From VAZQ01 sp963817135 (lineage in GTDB: Bacteria; Pseudomonadota; Alphaproteobacteria; Rhizobiales; Xanthobacteraceae): a stretch of DNA of 64,000 nucleotides. Within the stretch, counting starts at the first letter, position 1, and every line of letters begins with the position of its first letter. The notes beneath the pieces are model-generated. The model ran no database searches. It had not been told where the DNA came from and was given only the letters and a program-made list of their open reading frames with translations. The position numbers and the translations under genes are program-made. This document shows, one piece after another, positions 32,597-40,886 of this stretch. The stretch covers positions 186,001 through 250,000 of the forward strand of contig CAWFNG010000020.1 in NCBI GenBank assembly GCA_963817135.1, in the 5' to 3' direction.

Positions 32597-33520
32597 ATGA
32601 TCGAAGTCAAAGAGCGGCCAAAAGCCCGTTCCGACAATTCGAGCCTGCATATTCGCAGGATCGGCATCGTCGGTGCCGGGCAAATGGGTAGCGGCATAGC
32701 GCATGTCAGTGCGCTCGCCGGATTCGAAGTCAAGCTCAACGACGTATCAGAAGACCGCGTCAGGGCGGGGATCGCCACCATCAATGGCAACATGGCACGG
32801 CAGGTCGCGCGCAAGCGAATTACCGAGGAGGAACGTCAGGCCGCGCTCAAGCGGATTACCCCCGCGGAAACATTCGACGCCTTCAGCGATTGTGACCTCG
32901 TGATCGAGGCGGCGATCGAGAAGGAGGAAGTAAAGCGCACGATTTTCGCCAATATCTGTCCGGTGCTCAAGCCTGACGCCATCCTCGGCAGTAATACGTC
33001 ATCGATCTCGATCACCCGTCTCGCCTCATCCACCGACCGGCCGGAGCGGTTCATCGGCATTCATTTCATGAACCCGGTGCCGCTGATGGAGCTGGTCGAG
33101 CTCATTCGCGGCATTGCAACGGACGACGCGACTTTCGAGACCACCAAACAATTCGTCACCAAGCTCGGCAAAACGATTGCTGTCGCAGAGGATTTCCCTG
33201 CCTTCATCGTCAACCGCATTCTTCTGCCGATGATCAACGAGGCGATCTATACGCTTTATGAAGGGGTCGGCAATGTCGAGGCGATCGACACGGCCATGCG
33301 GCTGGGTGCGCATCATCCGATGGGGCCGCTCGAACTTGCCGACTTCATTGGGCTCGATACCTGTCTCGCCGTGATGCAGGTGCTGCATGAGGGGCTGGCG
33401 GATTCCAAATATCGCCCCTGCCCGCTGTTGGTGAAATACGTCGAAGCTGGCTGGCTTGGCCGCAAGACACAGCGTGGCTTTTACGATTACCGCGGCGAGA
33501 AGCCGGTGCCGACGCGCTGA
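32597..33520 (+). CDS. 3-hydroxybutyryl-CoA dehydrogenase (3-hydroxyacyl-CoA dehydrogenase family)
   Basis: NAD(P)-dependent oxidoreductase interconverting 3-hydroxyacyl-CoA and 3-ketoacyl-CoA. The 307 residues have the Rossmann motif IGIVGAGQMGSGIAHVSALA, SNTSSISITRLA, the catalytic His in FIGIHFMNPVPLMELVE, and the C-terminal domain with HHPMGPLELADFIGLDT and GRKTQRGFYDY. A ~20-residue N-terminal extension precedes the Rossmann strand, so an internal start is possible. Downstream of etfBA it may serve acetoacetyl-CoA reduction feeding crotonyl-CoA formation, or fatty acid oxidation. The symbol hbd/paaH is not assigned because the substrate range is unknown. Confidence 0.92.
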   Translation: MIEVKERPKARSDNSSLHIRRIGIVGAGQMGSGIAHVSALAGFEVKLNDVSEDRVRAGIATINGNMARQVARKRITEEERQAALKRITPAETFDAFSDCDLVIEAAIEKEEVKRTIFANICPVLKPDAILGSNTSSISITRLASSTDRPERFIGIHFMNPVPLMELVELIRGIATDDATFETTKQFVTKLGKTIAVAEDFPAFIVNRILLPMINEAIYTLYEGVGNVEAIDTAMRLGAHHPMGPLELADFIGLDTCLAVMQVLHEGLADSKYRPCPLLVKYVEAGWLGRKTQRGFYDYRGEKPVPTR

Positions 33521-33530
33521 TCCGATCTGC

Positions 33531-34196
33531 TCAGCCTGAGGGCGCCAGTATCGCACTCACCAGCGCAAGGCCGTCCGGGCTTGCCCATTCGGCCGGCCCC
33601 GCCATGGTGCCGATCTCGCAACCCTTTGGATCGATAATGAGCGTGGTCGGCATCCCCAGCACCCGCGATACGGTCTTCAAATCCTGAAACACCTTGGCTC
33701 TGGAGTCGGCATAATAGGCTAGCCGCTCGATGCCGGCCTGCTTGAGCCAGGCGCGCGGCTTGTCGGGATCGCGGGTGTCGATATTGACTGCGACGACTTC
33801 AAAAGACGGTCCTCCGAGCTGCTGCTCCAGGGTATCGAGGGCGGGCATTTCCTTGCGGCAGGGGATGCACCAGGTGGCCCACAGGTTGAAGAGTACGGTG
33901 CGCCCGCGCCACTGGGAAAGGTGCCGGTCGTTACCCGCCTGATCGCGAAACCCGAGATCGGGCACCAGCAGGGGCTGCTCGGATGTAACGAAAGCCGCCA
34001 CTTCGCCGCGGGCAAGCGGCGAAACCCGCTTCGCCAATTCGAGCGTGCCGGTGCAAGCCGTTGCACCCGCATTGCGCTTGAAGCCGGCAATCCCGTATAC
34101 CGCCGCGGCGATTGCCCCGGCAGCGACGATAGCAATCAAGCCGACGATTTTGCCCCGACGCAGACCGTAAATGGATTGGCGGGATGCGACGTTCAT
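33531..34196 (-). CDS. TlpA-family periplasmic thiol:disulfide oxidoreductase
   Basis: Membrane-anchored thioredoxin-fold protein of 221 residues. An N-terminal anchor (IVGLIAIVAAGAIAAAVYGIAGF) is followed by a periplasmic domain with the redox pair Cys110-xx-Cys113 in LWATWCIPCRKEMP, a later MPTTLIIDP with the cis-Pro, and FEVVAVNIDTRDPD. An extra Cys48 lies near the membrane. TlpA-type proteins reduce cysteines of cytochrome oxidase assembly factors or apocytochromes. It is divergent from argH with only 34 bp between the start codons, an arrangement also seen in Bradyrhizobium. Confidence 0.9.
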   Translation of the reverse strand: MNVASRQSIYGLRRGKIVGLIAIVAAGAIAAAVYGIAGFKRNAGATACTGTLELAKRVSPLARGEVAAFVTSEQPLLVPDLGFRDQAGNDRHLSQWRGRTVLFNLWATWCIPCRKEMPALDTLEQQLGGPSFEVVAVNIDTRDPDKPRAWLKQAGIERLAYYADSRAKVFQDLKTVSRVLGMPTTLIIDPKGCEIGTMAGPAEWASPDGLALVSAILAPSG

Positions 34197-34230
34197 CAGC
34201 GGCACAACCTGTTTCGAACGCGAGCGGACC

Positions 34231-35613
34231 ATGAGCAACAAGATGTGGGGCGGCCGGTTCGCTGCAAGCCCCGATGCCATCTTGGAGGAAATCAATTCCT
34301 CGATCGAGGTCGATCGAGTGATGTTCCGCGAAGACATCGCCGCAAGTAAAGCGCACGCGTCGATGCTCGGCAAACAAGGCATTATCTCCGCGGAAGATGC
34401 GCGCGACATCGCTCACGGTCTAGACACGATCTTGTCAGAGATCGAGCAAGACAAATTCGAGTTCAAAAGCTCGCTCGAGGACATTCACATGAATGTGGAG
34501 AGCAGGCTTGCCGAGCTGATTGGGCCGGCCGCCGGCCGCCTGCACATTGCGCGCTCCCGCAACGATCAGGTAGCGACCGATTTTCGCCTTTGGATCAGAA
34601 ACACGATCGACGGCATTGACACGGCGCTCGTCGCTTATCAGCGGGCGCTTGCCGAAAAAGCGCTCGAACATGCCGAGAGCATCATGCCGGGATGCACTCA
34701 CCTCCAGGTCGCCCAACCCGTGACTTTTGGGCACCATCTCTTGGCCTATGCGGAAATGGCCGCGCGCGATCGCGGCCGTTTTCGGGACGCCCGCAAGCGG
34801 GCCAATCAATGTCCGCTTGGGGCTGCCGCGCTTGCGGGTACGGCATTTCCCATCGACCGCGCCATGACCGCGAAGGCGCTCGGCTTCGAGGCGCCCATGG
34901 CCAACTCGATCGATGCCGTATCGGATCGCGACTTCGTGCTGGAGGCTCTTGCGGCCGCCGCGATCACGGCTGTGCATTTGTCCCGCTTCGCAGAAGAGAT
35001 CGTCATCTGGTGTTCTTCGTTTGTCGGCTTCATATCGCTGTCCGACCGGTTTACCACCGGTTCCTCCATTATGCCGCAGAAGCGCAATCCGGACGCTGCC
35101 GAACTGGTGCGCGCCAAGGCAGGGCGAATTATCGGGGCGCTTCAGGCGCTCCTGATCGTGATGAAAGGGCTGCCGCTCGCCTATCAGAAGGATCTGCAGG
35201 AGGACAAGCACGGCGCCATCGACGCCCTCTCCGCGCTTACGCTGTCGCTCGCCGCGATGACCGCCATGGTACGCGACATGACTCCTGACCTTGAGCGCAT
35301 GCGCGCCGCCGCAGGTGAGGGCTATTCCACCGCGACCGATCTCGCCGATTGGCTGGTGCGCAGACTGAAAATGCCGTTTCGCGAGGCGCACCATCTGACC
35401 GGCCGTATCGTGGCGCAGGCAACGGCGGAGAAAATTCCCTTGCACAAGCTGCCACTTGTGGCGATGCAAGCCATCGAGCCGCGAATCACCGAGGAAGTGT
35501 TTGAGGTGCTGACAGTGGCGAGTTCGGTAAACAGCCGTGTGAGCTATGGCGGCACCGCCCCGCGCAATGTCCGCCGGGAAGCTAATCGATGGCTCAAGGC
35601 GCTTGCCAAGTAA
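34231..35613 (+). CDS. argH: Argininosuccinate lyase
   Basis: Last step of arginine synthesis: argininosuccinate to arginine and fumarate. ATG 34231 gives 460 residues (MSNKMWGGRFAASPDAILEE). The fumarase/aspartase-superfamily signature is GSSIMPQKRNPDAAE. Further conserved blocks are EDIHMNVESRLAELIG, HIARSRNDQVATDFRLW and PGCTHLQVAQPVTFGHH. A frame extending 60 bp upstream would overlap the tlpA promoter and start, so it is rejected. A small lipoprotein gene and lysA follow. Confidence 0.96.
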   Translation: MSNKMWGGRFAASPDAILEEINSSIEVDRVMFREDIAASKAHASMLGKQGIISAEDARDIAHGLDTILSEIEQDKFEFKSSLEDIHMNVESRLAELIGPAAGRLHIARSRNDQVATDFRLWIRNTIDGIDTALVAYQRALAEKALEHAESIMPGCTHLQVAQPVTFGHHLLAYAEMAARDRGRFRDARKRANQCPLGAAALAGTAFPIDRAMTAKALGFEAPMANSIDAVSDRDFVLEALAAAAITAVHLSRFAEEIVIWCSSFVGFISLSDRFTTGSSIMPQKRNPDAAELVRAKAGRIIGALQALLIVMKGLPLAYQKDLQEDKHGAIDALSALTLSLAAMTAMVRDMTPDLERMRAAAGEGYSTATDLADWLVRRLKMPFREAHHLTGRIVAQATAEKIPLHKLPLVAMQAIEPRITEEVFEVLTVASSVNSRVSYGGTAPRNVRREANRWLKALAK

Positions 35614-35662
35614 GGGGATAATCCTGCCACGCTGTTGCCGCTTCGACGCGGTAGGGGTGCAG

Positions 35663-35920
35663 GTGAGGAACAGTCAATTGAGCCATTTCTTCTATAAGAC
35701 GGGCACCGCAATCGTTGCCGCAGCTGCCATGCTCGGCGGCCTTTGCCTTGCCGGTTGTGGGCGCAAAGCCGGACTTGATCCGCCGCCGGCAAGCTCGATC
35801 ACTGACGAGCGTGCTGTCGGCCCGCAAACGGCGGCGCCCGAAGCTCGGCCCGAAGGGCAGCCGGTGGAACTTACACAGTTACCTCGGGCAGGTACCCCCC
35901 TCGATTGGCTGATCGAGTGA
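35663..35920 (+). CDS. Small lipoprotein (LptM/YifL-like)
   Basis: An 85-residue lipoprotein starting at GTG 35663 with TAGGGG 5 nt upstream. The signal peptide ends with the lipobox LCLAGCGRKAGLD, so the mature chain begins at the lipidated Cys. The mature part is short, Pro-rich and disordered-looking (PPPASSITDE, RPEGQPVELT). This GCG.K.GPL-like start is the mark of LptM/YifL lipoproteins, which in Enterobacteria help LptD assembly. Position between argH and lysA is conserved in many proteobacteria. The exact start is uncertain. Confidence 0.78.
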   Translation: MRNSQLSHFFYKTGTAIVAAAAMLGGLCLAGCGRKAGLDPPPASSITDERAVGPQTAAPEARPEGQPVELTQLPRAGTPLDWLIE

Positions 35921-35932
35921 GCGGGAGCTCTC

Positions 35933-37198
35933 ATGCATCATTTCGCCTATCGCAACGGCGTGTTGAACGCCGAGGCGGTCAGCCTTATTGAACTCGCGCA
36001 GTCGGTCGGCACCCCGTTTTACTGCTATTCGACCGCGACGCTTACGCGACATTATCGGGTCTTTGCCGGAGTTTTCGCCGACGCCGATGCGCTCATCTGC
36101 TATGCGATGAAGGCAAATTCCAATCAGGCGGTTATCAAGACGCTTGCCGAATTAGGCGCCGGCGCCGATGTGGTTTCAGGCGGCGAACTTAAGCGGGCAC
36201 GCATCGCCGGCATCGCCCCTGAGAAGATCATGTTCTCCGGCATCGGCAAGACACCGGCCGAGCTCGCCCTTGCAATCGATGAAGGCATACTTTGCGTCAA
36301 CGTCGAATCCGAAGCCGAGCTTGCGCTGCTCTCCTCGATTGCCGCGAGCAAGGGGCGCACTGCGCGCGTCTCGGTGCGCGTCAATCCCGATATCGATGCG
36401 AGGACGCACGCAAAGATCGCAACGGGCAAGGCCGAGAACAAGTTCGGCATTCCGATCAGTCGAGCGCGCGAGGTCTATGCTTTGGCGGCAAAATTGCCCG
36501 GGCTGCTAGTGACCGGTGTCGATATGCATATCGGCAGCCAGATTACCGAGCTTGCGCCATTCGACGACGCGTTTGCGCTGCTTGCCGATTTCGTGCGCAC
36601 CCTGCGCGCCGATGGCCACAATATCACCCATGTGGACCTCGGCGGCGGCCTCGGCATTCCTTATGGCGACGACGATGAGCCGCCGCCGGATCCCGAGGCC
36701 TATGCCGCCATGGTCAAGCGCGCGACGCGCGATCTTGATTGCACGCTGGTATTCGAGCCCGGCCGCCTGCTGGTAGGCAACGCGGGCATCCTGGTGGCGC
36801 GCGTGCTTTATCGCAAGCGCGGTGAGGCCAAGACATTCGTGATTATCGACGCTGGTATGAATGACCTGATCCGACCGACGCTCTATGAGGCGCATCATGA
36901 CATTTGGCCAGTACTGGAGCCCGCCCCTGCGGCGCCGCGCATGACCGTCGACGTTGTCGGCCCGGTCTGCGAATCTGGCGATTTCCTGGCGCTCGACCGG
37001 ACTTTGCCGGAGCTGCGGCCGGGCGAACTGGTCGCGATCATGACGGCCGGTGCCTATGGCGCAGTCCAGGCCGGCACCTACAACACTCGGCCGCTTGTTC
37101 CGGAAGTCCTTGTTCACCAAGCGCAATGGGCATTAGTGCGCCCGCGCATGGAGACTGCCGACCTGATCGCGCTCGATCGCCTGCCGCCATGGCTGTGA
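35933..37198 (+). CDS. lysA: Diaminopimelate decarboxylase
   Basis: PLP enzyme making L-lysine from meso-diaminopimelate. Its 421 residues form the alanine-racemase-like barrel with the PLP Lys60 in CYAMKANSN, the glycine loop DLGGGLGIPYGDD, VFEPGRLLVGNAG, and the active-site Cys region VCESGDFLALDR donated across the dimer. It begins 12 bp after the lipoprotein gene, so it is presumably cotranscribed with argH. A short tandem direct repeat (AAGCGGCTGTG) spans its stop codon. Confidence 0.96.
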   Translation: MHHFAYRNGVLNAEAVSLIELAQSVGTPFYCYSTATLTRHYRVFAGVFADADALICYAMKANSNQAVIKTLAELGAGADVVSGGELKRARIAGIAPEKIMFSGIGKTPAELALAIDEGILCVNVESEAELALLSSIAASKGRTARVSVRVNPDIDARTHAKIATGKAENKFGIPISRAREVYALAAKLPGLLVTGVDMHIGSQITELAPFDDAFALLADFVRTLRADGHNITHVDLGGGLGIPYGDDDEPPPDPEAYAAMVKRATRDLDCTLVFEPGRLLVGNAGILVARVLYRKRGEAKTFVIIDAGMNDLIRPTLYEAHHDIWPVLEPAPAAPRMTVDVVGPVCESGDFLALDRTLPELRPGELVAIMTAGAYGAVQAGTYNTRPLVPEVLVHQAQWALVRPRMETADLIALDRLPPWL

Positions 37199-37343
37199 AG
37201 CGGCTGTGAAGCGTTAGATAAACGGCTGAACTATATTACGTTCTCGCCGTTGTGATCGTGCAGTGCCATGCTTTTGCCCGCTGGCACGCGTCTATTCGCA
37301 TGATACTATTCCCGATGTGGTAGATTCTTCTTCGGAGATATCC

Positions 37344-39905
37344 TTGCCCGGCCGGACCCGCGATCCCGCGATCCCAGCGCAAAGCGCGCATTCCGACGAT
37401 GTCGGCGGAGCCTTGCTTACGCGCGCGCTTGGGCGGGCACGTTGGAGCATTTTTTGGGAACGGCTATGGCCGGCGCTGGTGTCGCTTGCCACTGTGATTG
37501 GACTGTTTCTCGCCTTGTCGTGGCTGGGGTTGTGGCTGTGGTTGCCCCCGGTCGGACGGGCAATCGGCCTGGCCATATTTTTCCTGCTCGCAGCCGCGGC
37601 ATTTGCCCCATTTTTTCTCCTGCGGGTGCCATCGCGGACAGATGCCTTGCAGCGCCTCGACCGCAATTCCGGCCTGGCGCATCGGCCTGCCACCGCCATG
37701 GCCGACGAGATCGCCGTGCCGCGGGCGGATTCCTATGCCATGGCGCTGTGGCGCGCGCATGTCGAGCGCGCATTGCGGGCGGCCGGATCGCTCAAGGCCG
37801 GTGCGCCGCAGCCGCGTGTGGCAGTACGCGATCCGCTGGCGGTACGCGCCTTGGTGGCGGTTCTCGCGATTACGACTTTCATTGCGGCGGGCGGGGAAAG
37901 GACAAAACGTTTGGCTGCCGCCCTCGATTGGCAAGGCGTCATGCTCCCAGCCAATTTCCGCATCGACGCATGGGTCAATCCGCCAAGTTATACGGGCAAA
38001 CCACCGCTCATCCTGCAGGGTTTGCGGCCGGGCGAGAGCATGCAATCTGCCGGCGCTGTCTCGGTGCCGGCCGGTAGCGTGTTGGTCATTCGCGCGACCG
38101 GCATTCACCTCGATGTTGCCGCCAGCGGCGGCCTTGCCAAATCGACACCTGCTGTGCAGACGGTGGGTGGCAGCGCCACCGAAGAACGCCGTTTCGTCAT
38201 CAATGATTCCGGTATTGCCACGCTCCGCGGTGCTGCTCCGCGTGATGTGAGTTGGCAGTTCACCGCGATTGCGGACCGGCCCCCAATCATTGAACTCGCC
38301 AAGGAGCCTGAAGGCCAGGCACGCGGAGCCTTGCAGCTGAGTTACAAGATCGAGGACGACTACGGGGTCATCGGAGCGCAGGCGACGTTTGCGCTCATCA
38401 AAAAGGACGGCACTAACGGGAATGCGCCGCGGGCGCTGTTTGATTCCCCGGATTTTGCATTGGCCTTGCCGCAGGCGCGGACCAGGAGCGGGACCGGGCA
38501 GACCCTCAAGGACCTGACCGAGCATCCCTGGGCCGGCGTGGACGTAACCATGACGCTCACGGCACGCGACGAAGCCGGCAACCAGGGCCGCAGTGCGCCG
38601 TATGAATTTCGACTGCCCGAGCGGCCGTTCAGCAAGCCCATGGCGCGCGCGCTCATCGAGCAACGGCGGGCGCTTGCGCTCGACGGCGATGCGCAAGCAC
38701 GCGTGCTCACCGCGCTCGATGCGCTCACGCGGGCACCTGAGCGTTTCAACATGGAGACGAATGTCTATCTCGGGTTGCGCTCCATCTTCTGGCAGCTGTC
38801 GCGCGCCAAGAGCGACGATCAGCTGCGGGAAGTGGTCGCGCGCATGTGGGATATGGCCGTACATCTCGAGGACGGCAGCATTTCCGATGCCGAGCAGGCG
38901 TTGCGTGCTGCCGAAGAGGCACTGCGCCAGGCGCTGGAGCGGGGCGCCAACGACGAGGAGATCAAGCGACTGACCGACCAGCTGCGCGCGGCACTCGACA
39001 AATTGCTGCAGGCAATGGCCGAGGAGATGCGCAGGAATCCACAACAGCTGGCGCGCCCCCTCGATCCGAATGTGCGTGCGCTGCGCCCGCAGGATTTGCG
39101 CAGCATGATCGACCGTCTCGAACAGCTGGCGCGATCGGGTGCCAAGGATGCCGCGCGGCGCATGTTGCAGGAGCTGCAATCCATGCTCGAGAACCTGCAA
39201 ATGGCGCGACCCGGGCAACAGATGGATGACGGCGACGACGACATGATGTCGGCACTGGATGAGCTTGGCGACATGATCCGCAAGCAGCAGCAATTGCGCG
39301 ATCGCACCTTCCAGCAGGGGCAAGACCAGCGGCGTGAGCGCCAGCGCGGACAGCGTGGCCAGCAGGGACAGCGCAGCCAGCAGGGCGATCAGATGGGAGA
39401 GCTGCGCCAGGGCCAACAGGCGCTGCGCGAGCAGCTCAAGAAGCTGATGGAGGAATTGCGCAAGCGCGGCTTCGGGCAAGGTCAGCAGGGCCAGGGAGAA
39501 CTGGATCAGTTTGGCCGCGCCGGCGAGGCGATGGGCGAAGCGGAAGGCGAGCTTGGCGACGGCAATGCGGATGGCGCCGTCGAATCCCAGGGCCGCGCGC
39601 TCGAAGCACTGCGGCGCGGTGCGCAAAACCTTGCGCAATCCATGCAACAGCAGGGGATGCTCGGCCCCGGACTCAACGGACAACCGGGACGTCTTGGGCC
39701 GCCGCGCGCGCCGCAGGATACGGACCCGCTTGGCCGGCCTTTACGCGGCCGCGACTACGGCGACGACGCAACCGTGAAAGTACCGGGCGAAATCGACGTG
39801 CAACGCGCGCGGCGCATTCTGGAGGAGTTGCGGCGGCGTTTCGGCGAGAATTTCCGCCCGCAGCTTGAGCTCGAATACATAGAACGGTTACTGCACGATT
39901 TCTGA
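37344..39905 (+). CDS. TIGR02302/DUF4175 family membrane-anchored protein
   Basis: A large protein (~853 residues) conserved in Alphaproteobacteria between lysA and ftsE; function unknown. Two hydrophobic helices near the N-terminus (LWPALVSLATVIGLFLALSW and AIGLAIFFLLAAAAFAPFF) anchor it in the inner membrane, and a third short hydrophobic patch follows (LVAVLAITTFIAAGG). A periplasmic beta-rich region then leads to long helices and a Gln/Gly/Arg-rich low-complexity stretch at about 39.29-39.49 kb (QQGQRSQQGDQMGELRQGQQ). I prefer TTG 37344 because GGAG lies 7 nt upstream; GTG codons at 37263 and 37317 are in frame. The C-terminal VQRARRILEELRRRFGE block is conserved. Neighbouring ftsEX hints at an envelope role. 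Confidence 0.85.
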   Translation: MPGRTRDPAIPAQSAHSDDVGGALLTRALGRARWSIFWERLWPALVSLATVIGLFLALSWLGLWLWLPPVGRAIGLAIFFLLAAAAFAPFFLLRVPSRTDALQRLDRNSGLAHRPATAMADEIAVPRADSYAMALWRAHVERALRAAGSLKAGAPQPRVAVRDPLAVRALVAVLAITTFIAAGGERTKRLAAALDWQGVMLPANFRIDAWVNPPSYTGKPPLILQGLRPGESMQSAGAVSVPAGSVLVIRATGIHLDVAASGGLAKSTPAVQTVGGSATEERRFVINDSGIATLRGAAPRDVSWQFTAIADRPPIIELAKEPEGQARGALQLSYKIEDDYGVIGAQATFALIKKDGTNGNAPRALFDSPDFALALPQARTRSGTGQTLKDLTEHPWAGVDVTMTLTARDEAGNQGRSAPYEFRLPERPFSKPMARALIEQRRALALDGDAQARVLTALDALTRAPERFNMETNVYLGLRSIFWQLSRAKSDDQLREVVARMWDMAVHLEDGSISDAEQALRAAEEALRQALERGANDEEIKRLTDQLRAALDKLLQAMAEEMRRNPQQLARPLDPNVRALRPQDLRSMIDRLEQLARSGAKDAARRMLQELQSMLENLQMARPGQQMDDGDDDMMSALDELGDMIRKQQQLRDRTFQQGQDQRRERQRGQRGQQGQRSQQGDQMGELRQGQQALREQLKKLMEELRKRGFGQGQQGQGELDQFGRAGEAMGEAEGELGDGNADGAVESQGRALEALRRGAQNLAQSMQQQGMLGPGLNGQPGRLGPPRAPQDTDPLGRPLRGRDYGDDATVKVPGEIDVQRARRILEELRRRFGENFRPQLELEYIERLLHDF

Positions 39906-39981
39906 CGTCTCTCTGCTGCTGTTCTGTTGTGAAGTGCAACAATTCCGACGCCGATGGACTCCGTTTGCGTGCCGCGGGGAA

Positions 39982-40172
39982 TACCTCCCCCTGAAAGGGG
40001 AGCATAGTCGGCCTCCGGCCGACGTTCTTAGTAGCTAAGAACGCCGCCGCGGAGCGTCGGCTATGTGCCGAGCAAAGCGAAGGCAGTCGGGTGGGGGTCA
40101 CTCTTACGACCGTGCTTTTGACCCCCACCCGGCTCGCTTCGCGAGCCGACCTCCCCCTTTCAGGGGGAGGTA
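39982..40172. repeat. MITE-like 191-bp structured repeat with terminal inverted repeats
   Basis: This fills most of the 321-bp gap between the TIGR02302 gene and ftsE. Terminal inverted repeats of 21-22 bp begin TACCTCCCCCTGAAAGG at 39982 and end at 40172 with the complement (one extra C). Each end also folds on itself (CTCCCC...GGGGAG). Inside are GTTCTTAG-TAG-CTAAGAAC (40024-40042), a 13-bp perfect pair CGGGTGGGGGTCA / TGACCCCCACCCG (40088-40100 and 40119-40131), and GGCTCG / CGAGCC (40131-40147). I see no coding capacity. The rest of the gap (39906-39981, 40173-40226) holds nothing recognisable besides upstream sequence for ftsE. Confidence 0.8.
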
Positions 40173-40226
40173 CCCTACTGCACGCTCGTACCATATGCGC
40201 TCGCGACCTCATGGGAAAACGCGCCA

Positions 40227-40886
40227 GTGGTCCGGTTCGAGCATGTAGGTCTGCGCTATGGCCTCGGCCCCGAAGTCCTGCGCGATGTGAGCTTTCGCAT
40301 AGACCCGCGTTCATTTCAGTTTCTCACCGGCCCCTCGGGTGCCGGCAAGACGTCGTTATTGCGGCTCCTTTTCCTGTCGCTTCGCCCCACGCGTGGCCTG
40401 GTCACGGTCTTCGGCCATGACATTGCCAATTTGAGCAACGACTCGCTGTCTACATTGCGGCGGCGTATTGGCATTGTGTTCCAGGATTTTCGGCTGCTGG
40501 ACCATATGACCACCTACGAGAATGTCGCACTGCCGCTGCGGGTAACCGGCCAGGACGAAGCAAATTATCGCGAGGAAGTGGTGGAACTGCTCAACTGGGT
40601 TGGGCTTGGTGAGCGCCTTGGGGCGCTGCCGCCAGTGCTTTCGGGTGGAGAGAAACAACGCGCAGCGATTGCGCGAGCGGTGATTGCCAGGCCGCAGCTT
40701 CTGCTCGCGGACGAGCCGACCGGCAACGTCGATCCGACCCTCGCCAAGCGGCTGTTGCGGCTTTTTGTCGAGCTCAACAAGTCCGGGACCTCGGTGGTCA
40801 TCGCCACGCACGACATTGCACTGATGGATCAGTTCGACGCCCGCCGTCTCGTGCTGCATGAAGGCCGGCTGCATGTCTATGAGTGA
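40227..40886 (+). CDS. ftsE: Cell division ATP-binding protein FtsE
   Basis: Cytoplasmic ATPase of the FtsEX complex, which controls peptidoglycan hydrolases at the division septum. It has 219 residues, starting at GTG 40227 (VRFEHVGLRYG). Walker A is GPSGAGKTS, Q-loop IGIVFQDFRLLDHM, signature LSGGEKQRAAIARA, Walker B LLLADEPTGNVDP and switch His VIATHDIALM. FtsE usually begins MIRFENVG or similar, so the start is well supported. ftsX overlaps its 3' end. Confidence 0.94.
   Translation: MVRFEHVGLRYGLGPEVLRDVSFRIDPRSFQFLTGPSGAGKTSLLRLLFLSLRPTRGLVTVFGHDIANLSNDSLSTLRRRIGIVFQDFRLLDHMTTYENVALPLRVTGQDEANYREEVVELLNWVGLGERLGALPPVLSGGEKQRAAIARAVIARPQLLLADEPTGNVDPTLAKRLLRLFVELNKSGTSVVIATHDIALMDQFDARRLVLHEGRLHVYE

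Noticed and set aside
37185..37215. Short AAGCGGCTGTG tandem repeat at the end of lysA as a regulatory element
   Set aside because: There are only two copies spanning the stop codon, with no palindrome; most likely a local duplication.
37464..39683. 739-codon minus-strand frame opposite the TIGR02302 gene
   Set aside because: It is His/Arg/Leu-rich with no domain logic, and mirrors the codon bias of the real plus-strand gene.
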